A stretch of DNA of 64,000 nt from Acidovorax sp. Root219 (GTDB lineage Bacteria > Pseudomonadota > Gammaproteobacteria > Burkholderiales > Burkholderiaceae_C), in the NCBI RefSeq assembly GCF_001428665.1, contig NZ_LMIJ01000028.1:66315-130314 (forward strand). Reading direction: 5' to 3'. Shown piece by piece: positions 17,227 through 25,892 of this stretch. Under the pieces are notes generated by a model. It worked only from the letters and a program-made list of their open reading frames with translations, did not search any database and was not told the origin of the DNA. Position 1 is the first letter of the stretch, and every line of letters begins with the position of its first letter. The translations under genes and the position numbers were made by a program.

Positions 17227-18444
17227 TTGGCACGCTGGCACAACTGCGGCACCGAAGACCTGGACGTTCTGCAAACCATTTTCTGGTCGGCGGGCGCGTC
17301 GCGGCATGCACTGGCGCAGCGGCTGGCCTACTCCAAGAGCAAGGCCAACGCGCGGGTGGCGGCCTTGCTGGACGAGGGCCTGCTCGACGAGGTGGGCCTG
17401 CAGGAGTCCTCCGGAGGCCGCCGTGCCGAGACCCTGCGCCTGAGCGAGACCCTGGGCGTGGTGATCGGCGCCGACCTGGGCGCCACCAGCATGCAGGTGG
17501 CCATCATGCGCCCCGACATGACCGTGCTGGCACGGCACCGCGAACCCATCGACGTGCGCCAGGGCCCGGGCGTGATCCTGGCGCGGCTGCGCGGCCTGAT
17601 GCGCGAACTGATGGCGCGCTGCGGGCTGCCGGCCTCGCAGGTCATCGCCATCGGCATGGGCGTGCCGGGGCCAGTGGATTTTGAAAGCGGCCAACTGGTC
17701 AACCCCCCGCTCATGCCTGACTGGGACGGCTTTTCCATCCGCGACTACCTGCGCGAAGCCTTCGCCGCCCCGGTGTTCGTGGACAACGACGTGAACCTGA
17801 TGGCGCTGGGCGAGCTCTGGCGGCTGCAGCGCAACCTGCCCAACTTTCTGGTGATCAAGATCGGCACGGGCATCGGCTGCGGCATCGTCTGCCACGGCCA
17901 GGTGTACCGGGGCGCCAATGGCTCGGCCGGCGACGTGGGCCACATCTGCGTGGACCAGGCCGGCCCGCGTTGCCACTGTGGCAACCAGGGCTGCGTGGAG
18001 GCCATGGCCGCCGCGCCCGCCATGGCGCGCATGGCGCTGGCCGCAGCCCAGGCGGGCGAGAGCGCGTTGCTGGCCGAGCGCCTGCAGGCCACCGGCACCC
18101 TGACCACCGAGGACGTCGCCCAGGCCAGCCGCGCGGGCGACGTGGCGGCCAACGCCATCATCCAGCGCGCGGGCAACCTGGTGGGGCAGATGCTGGCCTC
18201 CATCGTCAACTTCTTCAACCCGTCGCATGTGTTCATCGCCGGGCGCGTGGCCGACATGGGGCCGCTGTTCCTGGCCTCGGTGCGCCAGAGCGTGTACCAC
18301 CGCTCGCTGGCCCTGTCCACGCGCCACCTGGAGATCCAGTACGCGCCCCTGGCCGACGATGCCGGCGTGGTGGGCGCCGGTGTGCTGGCCATGCAGGAGA
18401 GCATGGCCCAGTCGTCTGCCCGTTCGGGAGGGGCCGCACGATGA
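17227..18444 (+). CDS. ROK-family transcriptional repressor
   Basis: A 405-residue regulator. The TTG at 17227 is chosen as start because AGGAGA sits 6 bases upstream (17215-17220) and the protein then begins directly before the HTH (DVLQTIFWSAGASRHALAQRL). Earlier in-frame codons give an atypical Cys/Pro-rich extension. The ROK domain shows GVVIGADLGATSMQVAIM, MGVPGPVDFESG and the zinc motif GHICVDQ...CHCGNQGCVE. It likely represses the carbohydrate operon it heads and senses a sugar or sugar phosphate. Its stop overlaps the ABC ATPase start by 4 bases. Confidence 0.9.
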   Translation: MARWHNCGTEDLDVLQTIFWSAGASRHALAQRLAYSKSKANARVAALLDEGLLDEVGLQESSGGRRAETLRLSETLGVVIGADLGATSMQVAIMRPDMTVLARHREPIDVRQGPGVILARLRGLMRELMARCGLPASQVIAIGMGVPGPVDFESGQLVNPPLMPDWDGFSIRDYLREAFAAPVFVDNDVNLMALGELWRLQRNLPNFLVIKIGTGIGCGIVCHGQVYRGANGSAGDVGHICVDQAGPRCHCGNQGCVEAMAAAPAMARMALAAAQAGESALLAERLQATGTLTTEDVAQASRAGDVAANAIIQRAGNLVGQMLASIVNFFNPSHVFIAGRVADMGPLFLASVRQSVYHRSLALSTRHLEIQYAPLADDAGVVGAGVLAMQESMAQSSARSGGAAR

Positions 18445-19928
18445 GCGTCGCCGTCGAGTTCCGCAACGTGACCAAGGCGTTCGGGCCCGTGCGCGTGCTG
18501 CACGGCGTGGGCTTTGCGCTGCAGCCGGGCCGGGTCTATGGCCTCTTGGGCGAGAACGGCGCGGGCAAGTCCACGCTGATGAAGATCCTGGCCGGGTACG
18601 AGAGCCCGACCACCGGCGAGGTGGTGGTCGACGGCGCAGTGCGCGCCCCCGGCGGCGGCTCGCGCGCGGCCGAGGCCCAGGGCATCGTGCTGATCCACCA
18701 GGAGTTCAACCTGGCGGACGACCTGACGATTGCGCAGAACGTCTTCCTGGGGCACGAGATCAGGAAGGGCCTGTTTCTGGACGACAAGGCCATGCGCGAG
18801 AAGACGCGCCAGGCGCTGGCCCAGGTCGGCCTGCCGCTGGACCCCGACACCCGCGTGAAGAAGCTCATCGTGGCCGAAAAGCAGTTGGTGGAGATCGCCC
18901 GCGCGCTGGCCCGCAATGCGCGCCTCTTGATCATGGACGAGCCCACCGCCACGCTCACCCCCGGCGAGACGGAGCGCCTGTTCGCGCTGATGGCCGAGCT
19001 CAAGGCCGCGGGAGTGACCATCATCTACATCTCGCACAAGCTCGACGAAGTGGAGCGCACCACCGACGAGGTGGTGGTGATGCGCGACGGCCTGCTGGTG
19101 GCACGCGAGCCCACGGCCAGCGTCACGCGGCGGCAGATGGCCAACCTGATGGTAGGCCGTGAGCTGGCCGACCTGTTCCCCGCCAAGCTGCCCGCTCCGG
19201 CAGGCGAGCCCATCCTCCAGGTGCGCGGCCTCACCGTGCCCGGCTGGGCGCAGGACGTGGATTTCGAGGTGCGGCGCGGCGAGATACTGGGCTTTGCCGG
19301 CCTGGTGGGCGCCGGCCGCACCGAGCTGTTCGAGGGCCTCTTGGGCCTGCGCCCTCGCTCTGCCGGCACGGTGGAGCTGGCGGGCAAGGCGGTGCAGCTC
19401 AAGAGCCCGCGCGATGCGGCTCGCCACGGTTTGACCTACCTGAGCGAAGACCGCAAGGGCAAGGGCCTGCATGTGCACTTCAGCCTGCGGCCCAACCTCA
19501 CGCTGATGGCGCTGGAGCGCTATGCCAAGCCTTGGCTCAACCCGGCGGCCGAGCAGGCCGCGCTGCGCGATGCGGTGCAGGAGTTCGGCATCCGCACCGG
19601 CTCGCTCGACGTGCGCGCATCGTCGCTGTCGGGCGGCAACCAGCAAAAACTCGCGCTGGCAAAGGTGCTGCACCCCGGCCCCAGCGTGGTGGTGCTCGAC
19701 GAGCCCACGCGCGGTGTGGACGTGGGCGCCAAGCGCGAGATCTACCACCTGGTGCAGCGCCTGGCGGCGCAGGGCCTGGCGGTGATCGTGATTTCGTCCG
19801 AACTGATGGAGCTGATCGGCCTGTGCCACCGCGTCGCGGTGATGCGCGCCGGCCGGCTGCAGACCACGCTGCAAGAACCCCATTTGACCGAAGAGGAGTT
19901 GATCGTCCATGCCACAGGTACCCGCTGA
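18441..19928 (+). CDS. Sugar ABC transporter ATP-binding protein (two fused nucleotide-binding domains)
   Basis: A 495-residue protein of the RbsA/MglA class. Domain 1 has Walker A GENGAGKST and Walker B LLIMDEPTATLT, with a divergent signature (IVAEKQLVEIARAL). Domain 2 has a degenerate Walker A (GLVGAGRTE), signature LSGGNQQKLALAKVL and DEPTRGVDVGAK, as is usual for this class. It powers the permease encoded immediately downstream. The start overlaps the ROK stop by 4 bases, so regulator and transporter form one transcript. Confidence 0.96.
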   Translation: MSVAVEFRNVTKAFGPVRVLHGVGFALQPGRVYGLLGENGAGKSTLMKILAGYESPTTGEVVVDGAVRAPGGGSRAAEAQGIVLIHQEFNLADDLTIAQNVFLGHEIRKGLFLDDKAMREKTRQALAQVGLPLDPDTRVKKLIVAEKQLVEIARALARNARLLIMDEPTATLTPGETERLFALMAELKAAGVTIIYISHKLDEVERTTDEVVVMRDGLLVAREPTASVTRRQMANLMVGRELADLFPAKLPAPAGEPILQVRGLTVPGWAQDVDFEVRRGEILGFAGLVGAGRTELFEGLLGLRPRSAGTVELAGKAVQLKSPRDAARHGLTYLSEDRKGKGLHVHFSLRPNLTLMALERYAKPWLNPAAEQAALRDAVQEFGIRTGSLDVRASSLSGGNQQKLALAKVLHPGPSVVVLDEPTRGVDVGAKREIYHLVQRLAAQGLAVIVISSELMELIGLCHRVAVMRAGRLQTTLQEPHLTEEELIVHATGTR

Positions 19929-20937
19929 GAACACCGCCGCCGCGCCACAGGCAGGCGGCAGCCGCCACGGTGCCGCAACCGCCTGGTGGGGCAAGCTGCA
20001 CGGCATGGGCCCGGTCATCGGCCTGGCGCTGCTGTGCATTGCCGGCACGCTGCTCAACAGCAACTTCGCCACCTATGACAACGTGATGAACGTGCTCACG
20101 CGCACGGCCTTCATCGGCATCATCGCGGTGGGCATGTGCTTCGTCATCATCTCGGGCGGCATCGACCTGTCGGTCGGTTCCATGGCGGCGCTGATCGCCG
20201 GCTCGGTCATCCTGTTCATGAACGCCATGGCACCCGTGCTGGGCTCGCCCATGGCCGCCGTGGTGGTCGGCATGCTGCTGGCGGTGGTGCTGGGCGCGGT
20301 GTTCGGCCTGGTGCATGGCCTCTTGATCACCAAGGGGCGCATCGAGCCCTTCATCGTGACGCTGGGCACGCTGGGCATCTTCCGCGCCTACCTCACCTAC
20401 TTCTCCAACGGCGGCGCCATCACGCTGGACAACGACCTGTCCGACATCTACAGCCCCGTGTATTACGCCAACCTGCTGGGCGTACCCATCCCGGTGTGGA
20501 TCTTCCTGCTGGTGGCATTGGTAGGCGGTGTGATCCTCAACCGTACGGCCTACGGCCGCTACGTACAGGCCATCGGCTCCAACGAGCAGGTGGCGCAGTA
20601 CGCCGCGGTGGACGTGCACAAGATCAAGATCCTGACCTACATGCTGCTCGGCGTGTGTGTGGGCATCGCCACACTGCTCTACGTGCCGCGCCTGGGCTCG
20701 GCATCGCCCACCACGGGCCTGCTGTGGGAGCTGGAGGCGATCGCCGCAGTGATCGTGGGCGGCACCGTGTTGAAGGGCGGTGCGGGCACCATCACCGGCA
20801 CGGTGGTGGGCGCCATCCTGCTGTCGGTCATCAGCAATATCCTGAACCTCACCAGCATCATCAGCGTGTACCTGAATGCGGCGGTGCAGGGCTTCGTGAT
20901 CATTGCAGTGGCCTTCATGCAGCGCGGAAAACGGTGA
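19909..20937 (+). CDS. Sugar ABC transporter permease (RbsC-like)
   Basis: A 342-residue inner-membrane protein with about 9-10 hydrophobic helices. Landmarks of the BPD_transp_2 family are GIIAVGMCFVIISGGIDLSVGSM and GRYVQAIGSNEQVAQYAAVDV, the latter being the cytoplasmic loop that contacts the ATPase. The start lies 20 bases inside the ATPase gene with GAGGAG upstream. It forms the channel of the ROK-controlled carbohydrate transporter. Confidence 0.96.
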   Translation: MPQVPAENTAAAPQAGGSRHGAATAWWGKLHGMGPVIGLALLCIAGTLLNSNFATYDNVMNVLTRTAFIGIIAVGMCFVIISGGIDLSVGSMAALIAGSVILFMNAMAPVLGSPMAAVVVGMLLAVVLGAVFGLVHGLLITKGRIEPFIVTLGTLGIFRAYLTYFSNGGAITLDNDLSDIYSPVYYANLLGVPIPVWIFLLVALVGGVILNRTAYGRYVQAIGSNEQVAQYAAVDVHKIKILTYMLLGVCVGIATLLYVPRLGSASPTTGLLWELEAIAAVIVGGTVLKGGAGTITGTVVGAILLSVISNILNLTSIISVYLNAAVQGFVIIAVAFMQRGKR

Positions 20938-21055
20938 TGGCCTCTTGAATCGGTTTCTCGGTTTTTCGGTAGGTGTTATTGACTTTCGTGTTCCCCAGTC
21001 GGCCAGCTTCCATGGCCTTTTTCATCAAAGCAACAGCAACAGGAGACAACGCATC

Positions 21056-22036
21056 ATGAACAGCCAACTTACTTTTACCCGCCGCCTGGCCCTCTCGGCC
21101 GTGGGCGCCGCCGCAGCGCTGGCGCTGGCCGGCCCGGCCGTGGCCCAGGCCAACAAGGTCGTGGTGGGGGTGGCCATTCCGTCGGCCACGCACGGCTTCA
21201 CGGGCGGCATCGTGTACTGGGCCAACCAAGCCAAGAAAGACCTGGAGAAGGCCAACCCCGGCCTGCAGGTCATCGTCAAGACAGCCGGCGGTGCGCCCGA
21301 ACAGGCCAACCAGCTGCAGGACCTGGTCACGGTCAGCAAGATCAACGCCCTGGTGATCTTTCCCTTCGAATCGGCCGCGCTGACCAAGCCGGTCGCCCAG
21401 GTCAAGGCCAAGGGCGTCTACGTGACGGTGGTGGACCGCGGCCTGACCGACACCAGCGCGCAGGACGCCTATGTGGCCGGTGACAACACCGCCTTCGGCA
21501 AGATCCCGGCCGAGTACATCGCCAAGGCGCTGGGAGGCAAGGGCAACGTGGTGGCCATGCGCGGCATTGCCACCACGCTGGACAACGAGCGCATGGACGC
21601 GTTCAACGCGGTGCTCAAGAACCACCCCGACATCAAGCTGCTGGACGCCAAGTACGCCAACTGGAACCGCGACGACGCCTTCAAGGTCATGCAGGACTAC
21701 CTCACGCGCTTCCCGAAGATCGACGCGGTCTGGGCGGCCGATGACGACATGGCCGTGGGCGTGCTCAAGGCCATCGAGCAGGCCAAGCGCAAGGACATCA
21801 AGCTGGTGTTCGGCGGCGCCGGTGCCAAGGGCATGATCAAGACGCTGGCCGACGGCAGCAACCCGCTGATCCAGGCCAATGTGTCGTACTCGCCGAAGTT
21901 CATCTACGACTCGATCAAGCTCACGGCCGAGGCACGCATCAAGGGCGACAAGCTGCCGCCCACGACCATCATCCCTTCGGTGCTGATCACCAAAGAGAAC
22001 GCCAAGAGCTTCTACTTCCCTGACTCGCCATTCTGA
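21056..22036 (+). CDS. Sugar ABC transporter periplasmic binding protein (RbsB-like)
   Basis: A 326-residue periplasmic binding protein type 1. ATG 21056 has AGGAGACAAC upstream. The signal peptide (TRRLALSAVGAA..., cleavage near AVAQA|NKVV) leads into VVGVAIPSATHGFTGGIVYW, TAGGAPEQANQLQDL and AADDDMAVGVLKAIE, the usual ligand-domain landmarks. It delivers the substrate to the permease encoded 118 bp upstream. Substrate is probably a monosaccharide, polyol or glycoside; the sequence does not decide which. Confidence 0.95.
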   Translation: MNSQLTFTRRLALSAVGAAAALALAGPAVAQANKVVVGVAIPSATHGFTGGIVYWANQAKKDLEKANPGLQVIVKTAGGAPEQANQLQDLVTVSKINALVIFPFESAALTKPVAQVKAKGVYVTVVDRGLTDTSAQDAYVAGDNTAFGKIPAEYIAKALGGKGNVVAMRGIATTLDNERMDAFNAVLKNHPDIKLLDAKYANWNRDDAFKVMQDYLTRFPKIDAVWAADDDMAVGVLKAIEQAKRKDIKLVFGGAGAKGMIKTLADGSNPLIQANVSYSPKFIYDSIKLTAEARIKGDKLPPTTIIPSVLITKENAKSFYFPDSPF

Positions 22037-22122
22037 TCGGGACGCCTGATGGGGGTCTCGCCCCATCGCAGCGGCGGCCGCCCGGTGGGCTGTTCGCTGC
22101 CCCCATTTTCTGGAGCTCCACC

Positions 22123-23136
22123 ATGCCAAGACCCGTCACCCTCTTCACCGGCCAGTGGGCCGACCTGCCGCTGTCCGAGCTCGCGCCGCTGGCCCGCAGC
22201 ATGGGCTATGACGGCCTGGAGCTGGCCTGCTGGGGCGACCATTTCAACGTGCAGGAGGCGCTGGCCTCCGCGCAGTATGTGAAGGACAAGCATGCGCTGC
22301 TGGCCCAGCATGGCCTTGCATGCTTTGCCATTGGCAACCACCTGGTGGGTCAGGCGGTGTGCGACCGCATCGACGAGCGCCACCAGTCCATCCTGCCGCC
22401 CCATGTGTGGGGCGATGGCGAACCCGAAGGCGTGCGCCAGCGCGCAGCCAGCGAGCTGGCCGACACGGCGCGTGCCGCCGCGAAGTTTGGGGTGAAGACG
22501 GTCACGGGCTTCACCGGGTCATCGGTATGGCATGCCATCTATGCCTTCCCGCCCACCAGCCAGGCGTACTGGGACAAGGGCTTTGCGGACTTCGCCCAGC
22601 GCTTTGGCCCCATCCTCGACGTGTTCGAGCAGCACGACATCAACTTCGCGCTCGAGGTGCACCCCACCGAGATCGCCTTCGACATCGCCTCGGCCGAGCG
22701 CGCGATTGCCGCTGTGAATGGGCACCGGCGCTTCGGCTTCAACTATGACCCGAGCCACCTGGCCTACCAGGGCGTGGACTACGTGAAGTTCATCCGCCAG
22801 TTTGCCGACCGCGTCTACAACGCCCACATGAAGGACGTGTGGTGGGGCAGGGGCGACGGCACGGTGGGCGTGTTCGGCGGGCACACCAGCTTTGGTGATG
22901 CGCGGCGCCACTGGGACTTTCGCAGCGTGGGGCGCGGCATGATCGATTTCGAATCCATCATCGTCGCCCTCAACGACATCGGCTACCAGGGCCCTTTGTC
23001 GGTGGAGTGGGAAGACAGCCGCATGGACCGCGTGCACGGTGCCACAGAAAGCGCTGCCTTCTGCAAGCGGCTCGACTTCAAGCCCGCCGCAGGCGCCTTC
23101 GACGCCGTGTTTGCCCGCGACGAGCAACCGAAATAA
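22123..23136 (+). CDS. Sugar phosphate isomerase/epimerase-type TIM-barrel protein
   Basis: A 337-residue AP-endonuclease-2-like TIM barrel. Likely metal ligands are seen in ALEVHPTEIAFD, NYDPSHLAYQGVD, AHMKDVWWG and PLSVEWEDSRMDR, the Glu-Asp-His-Glu pattern of IolE/xylose-isomerase-like enzymes. It probably isomerises, epimerises or eliminates a keto-sugar intermediate. Its place between the sugar importer and a Gfo/Idh/MocA dehydrogenase supports a catabolic step on the oxidised sugar. SD TGGAG precedes the start. Confidence 0.9.
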   Translation: MPRPVTLFTGQWADLPLSELAPLARSMGYDGLELACWGDHFNVQEALASAQYVKDKHALLAQHGLACFAIGNHLVGQAVCDRIDERHQSILPPHVWGDGEPEGVRQRAASELADTARAAAKFGVKTVTGFTGSSVWHAIYAFPPTSQAYWDKGFADFAQRFGPILDVFEQHDINFALEVHPTEIAFDIASAERAIAAVNGHRRFGFNYDPSHLAYQGVDYVKFIRQFADRVYNAHMKDVWWGRGDGTVGVFGGHTSFGDARRHWDFRSVGRGMIDFESIIVALNDIGYQGPLSVEWEDSRMDRVHGATESAAFCKRLDFKPAAGAFDAVFARDEQPK

Positions 23137-23154
23137 TGACCAACAAGGGATTCC

Positions 23155-24330
23155 ATGTCCTCTGAACGCAAGCTGCGCTATGCCATGGTGGGCGGCGGCA
23201 ATGGCGCCTTCATCGGTGCCGTGCACCGCAAGGCCATGGCGCTGGACGGGCAGTTCGAGCTGGTGGCGGGCGCGCTCTCGTCCTCGCCCGAGCGGGCCCG
23301 CGCCTCGGGCGCCGCCCTGGGCCTGGCCGACGAGCGCAACCACGGCAGCTGGCAGGACCTGCTGGCCGACGAGCTGCGCCGCCCCGCTGGTGAGCGAATC
23401 GACCTGGTCAGCATCGTCACCCCCAACCACGTGCACCACCCGGTGGCCCTGGCCTTTGTGCAGGCGGGCTTTCACGTAGTGTGCGACAAGCCGCTGGTGC
23501 ACACCAGCGCTCAGGCCGATGAACTGGTGGCCGCCGTGCGCCAGGCCGGCACCGTGTTCGGCGTGACCTACAACTACACCGGTTACCCCCTGGTGCGTGA
23601 GGCGCGCCACCTGGTGCGCAGCGGCGCCCTGGGCACGCTGCGCAAGATCACGGTCGAATACAACCAGGGCTGGCTGGCCACGGCGGTGGAAGAGGGCGGT
23701 GCCAACAAGCAGGCCGACTGGCGGCTGGACCCCGCGCGCAGCGGCGCCGTGGGCACCATGGGCGACATCGGCTCGCATGCCGAGAACCTGGCCGCTACCG
23801 TGACCGGGATGGAGCCCGAATGGCTGTGCGCCGACCTCACCGCCTTCGGCGCGGGCCGCCGCCTCGACGACGACACGCAGATGCTGCTGCGCTACGCCAA
23901 TGGCGCGCGCGGCATCATCGTGGCATCGCAGGTGGCTGCGGGCCTGGAGAACGACCTGCGCCTGCAGGTCTCGGGCACCCTGGGCACCATCACCTGGCGC
24001 CAGGAAGACCCCAACCACCTGGTGCATTCGCCCGTGGACGGGCCGCGCCGCATCCTCACGCGCGGTGCGCCCTGGCTCAGCCCCTCGGCGCTGCGCGCGG
24101 GCCGCATTCCATCAGGCCATCCCGAGGCCTTCATCGAGGCCTTTGCCAACGTCTACCTGGGCGTGGCGGCGGACATCCGCGCCCATGCGGCCGAGCAGCC
24201 GGCCGACCCGCTGGCGGCCGATTACCCGCGCGTGGAAGACGGTGCACGCGGCGTGCGCTTCATCGAGCGGGTGGTGGAGTCCGCGCGCAGCGAGCGAAAG
24301 TGGACTGCGCTGGCTGGCGAAGGGGCTTGA
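23155..24330 (+). CDS. Gfo/Idh/MocA-family NAD(P)-dependent oxidoreductase
   Basis: A 391-residue enzyme with the N-terminal Rossmann motif VGGGNGAFIGAVHRKA, the VTPNHVHHPVALAFVQAG strand-helix unit and the conserved CDKPLVHT (E/D-K-P motif, catalytic Lys). The C-terminal domain has GDIGSHAENLA. It likely oxidises a sugar or inositol hydroxyl, with the neighbouring isomerase acting on the product. It begins 19 bases after the isomerase gene with AAGGGA as SD. Specific substrate unknown; inositol, glucosides and anhydrosugars are all known for the family. Confidence 0.92.
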   Translation: MSSERKLRYAMVGGGNGAFIGAVHRKAMALDGQFELVAGALSSSPERARASGAALGLADERNHGSWQDLLADELRRPAGERIDLVSIVTPNHVHHPVALAFVQAGFHVVCDKPLVHTSAQADELVAAVRQAGTVFGVTYNYTGYPLVREARHLVRSGALGTLRKITVEYNQGWLATAVEEGGANKQADWRLDPARSGAVGTMGDIGSHAENLAATVTGMEPEWLCADLTAFGAGRRLDDDTQMLLRYANGARGIIVASQVAAGLENDLRLQVSGTLGTITWRQEDPNHLVHSPVDGPRRILTRGAPWLSPSALRAGRIPSGHPEAFIEAFANVYLGVAADIRAHAAEQPADPLAADYPRVEDGARGVRFIERVVESARSERKWTALAGEGA

Positions 24331-24352
24331 GGCCACGGGCCACAATGGCTTG

Positions 24353-24913
24353 ATGACAACCGAGAAACACAAGATGATTGCCGGCGCGCCCTACCAGGCC
24401 GCCGACCCGGAGCTGGTGGCCGACCGCCTGCGCGCCCGCCAGCTGTGCCATGCCATCAACCACGCGGCGCCCGAGGCCGCTGCCGAACTGCAGGCGTTGC
24501 AGGCACAACTTCTGCCAGGCCAGCCCGCCAGCGTGCATATCACGCCGCCATTCCATTGCGATTACGGCTACAACATCACCTTGGGCGAGGGCGCGTATTT
24601 CAACTTCAACTGCGTCGTGCTTGATGGTGCCCCGGTGCGCATCGGGGCCCGCACCCTGTGTGCGCCCGGCGTGCAGATCTATACGGCATCGCACCCCCTG
24701 TCGCCCACCGAGCGGGCCACCGGCATCGAGCTGTGCCTGCCCGTGGCCATCGGTGAGGACGTCTGGATCGGCGGCGGCGCCATCATCTGCCCTGGCGTGA
24801 CGATTGGCGATGGCGCCGTGATCGGCGCAGGCAGTGTGGTCACGCGCGACGTGCCGCCACGCGTGCTGGCGGCGGGCAATCCCTGCCGGGTGATCCGCGC
24901 GTTGCCGCAGTGA
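24353..24913 (+). CDS. Maltose/galactoside O-acetyltransferase-like protein
   Basis: A 186-residue acetyltransferase of the LacA/Maa type: an N-terminal helical Mac domain (MIAGAPYQAADPELVADRLRA), then left-handed beta-helix hexapeptide repeats (FHCDYGYNITLGEGAYFNFN, APGVQIYTASHPL, IGEDVWIGGGAIICPGVTIG). The His in TASHPL is the usual catalytic base. It acetylates sugars from acetyl-CoA, usually to detoxify non-metabolised ones. It lies 22 bases after the dehydrogenase and probably belongs to the same operon. Confidence 0.94.
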   Translation: MTTEKHKMIAGAPYQAADPELVADRLRARQLCHAINHAAPEAAAELQALQAQLLPGQPASVHITPPFHCDYGYNITLGEGAYFNFNCVVLDGAPVRIGARTLCAPGVQIYTASHPLSPTERATGIELCLPVAIGEDVWIGGGAIICPGVTIGDGAVIGAGSVVTRDVPPRVLAAGNPCRVIRALPQ

Positions 24914-24922
24914 GGCGGACAC

Positions 24923-25350
24923 CGCGCGCTGGCGCGCATGTGGGGCGCGCTCAATGCGCCGGTCATCGAAGTGCGACGCAGCGCGGACAGCATTGCCGTG
25001 GCCAGCCAGGAGCTGAGCCGCGGCGGCCCTGACCTCTCGGTGCTCACCGAGGCCGCGGCTGCCAGCATCGAGCAGACCTCGGCCGCCCTGACCGTGCGCC
25101 AGAGCAGACCATGGACAAGGTCCTGGGCTCTGTGCAGCGCGTGAGCAGCCTCATCGGTGAGATCGCCAGCGCCATCGAGGAGCAGGGCCAGAGCGTGGGC
25201 GAAGTCAACACCGCCATCTCGCAGCTTGATGGCATGACCCAGACGAGCGCCGCGCTGGTGGAGTAGTCCGCCGCCGCCTCGGAGTCGCTGCGCGACCAGG
25301 CGGGGCGGCTCATCGATGTGGTGGCGCGCTCTAGGCTCAAGGCCGCCTGA
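24923..25350 (+). pseudogene. Remnant of a methyl-accepting chemotaxis protein gene
   Basis: Two pieces of a receptor signalling domain remain. The first frame (from about 24923) reads LNAPVIEVRRSADSIAVASQE, the start of the typical signalling helix. It ends near 25100, where the frame shifts and the central hairpin is missing. The second frame (from 25111) reads KVLGSVQRVSSLIGEIASAI and ISQLDGMTQTSAALVE, has an in-frame TAG at 25264-25266, then continues SAAASESLRDQAGRLIDVV to a TGA at 25348. Deletion, frameshift and stop mark it as dead. Confidence 0.85.
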
Positions 25351-25755
25351 GCAGCCCGCCGACAGGGGCCCTGGGCCCGACGAACCCTGCCGCTGCACTG
25401 CAACCTTCCTGTCGTTACCGAGCCCTCCATACGGTCGCTCTTGACCGGGTCGAATGAATGGCGCGAAACCCTGTTGCTGGCCCTGTGGGATACCTGGCTC
25501 ATACCTCCCAATGCATATCAGATTTTCTGGCGAAATCTGCCGATTCACTGTGCAATTTTGATTGATGAAATCTATTGAAATTGGCTTCTGTTTGTTTGTT
25601 TTGTGTTTTGTTGTCTCTCTAATACATAAGCACTATGGCTAATTGCATACCGATGGGGGATGCTTCGCTACCTCTTCAACGGGTGCGAAACAAGGCCGAT
25701 TTTTCTTGGTTTCTCCTATGAAAAATACCTTTTTAAACAGCGAAATACAAATGCG

Positions 25756-25808
25756 ATCCGGGTGGCAAAAATCGACCAAAAACCACCCGGATGAGTGATT
25801 GTTTTTTT
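25756..25808 (+). terminator. Stem-loop with downstream T-tract upstream of first pilin
   Basis: A perfect 10-bp stem ATCCGGGTGG (25756-25765) / CCACCCGGAT (25783-25792) with a 17-base A-rich loop, followed after about 9 bases by seven T residues (25802-25808). The gap before the T-run makes it imperfect as an intrinsic terminator. It may insulate the pilin promoter from upstream reading, or act as a regulatory structure. Confidence 0.45.
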
Positions 25809-25809
25809 C

Positions 25810-25837
25810 TTGACTTCGGTTATGCATTGTTTACAGT
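25810..25837 (+). promoter_or_regulatory. Candidate sigma-70 promoter of the pilus cluster
   Basis: TTGACT (25810-25815, 5/6 to the -35 consensus), a 16-base spacer, and TACAGT (25832-25837, 4/6 to the -10 consensus). Transcription would start near 25844, leaving a leader of about 50 bases that includes the SD CTGAGGA before the ATG at 25893. Confidence 0.45.
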
Positions 25838-25892
25838 CGTTACATTCAGCAATCTTTTTTTTGTGTGTCTTTTTTCAACGCCTGAGGACATC

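Larger units (their letters stand above)
25351..25892. other. AT-rich 0.5-kb intergenic region before the pilus cluster
   Basis: No convincing gene. From about 25500 the base composition turns sharply AT-rich with many T-runs, unlike the rest of the window. It contains a long perfect stem-loop (25756-25792), a T-tract and a plausible sigma-70 promoter just before the first prepilin gene. The contrast fits a regulatory upstream region or a boundary of horizontally acquired DNA. Confidence 0.6.

Noticed and set aside
25634..25648. Possible sigma-54 promoter in the AT-rich region (TGGC followed by TTGC in CTATGGCTAATTGCAT).
   Set aside because: Only 3 bases separate the two elements; the required spacing is much larger.
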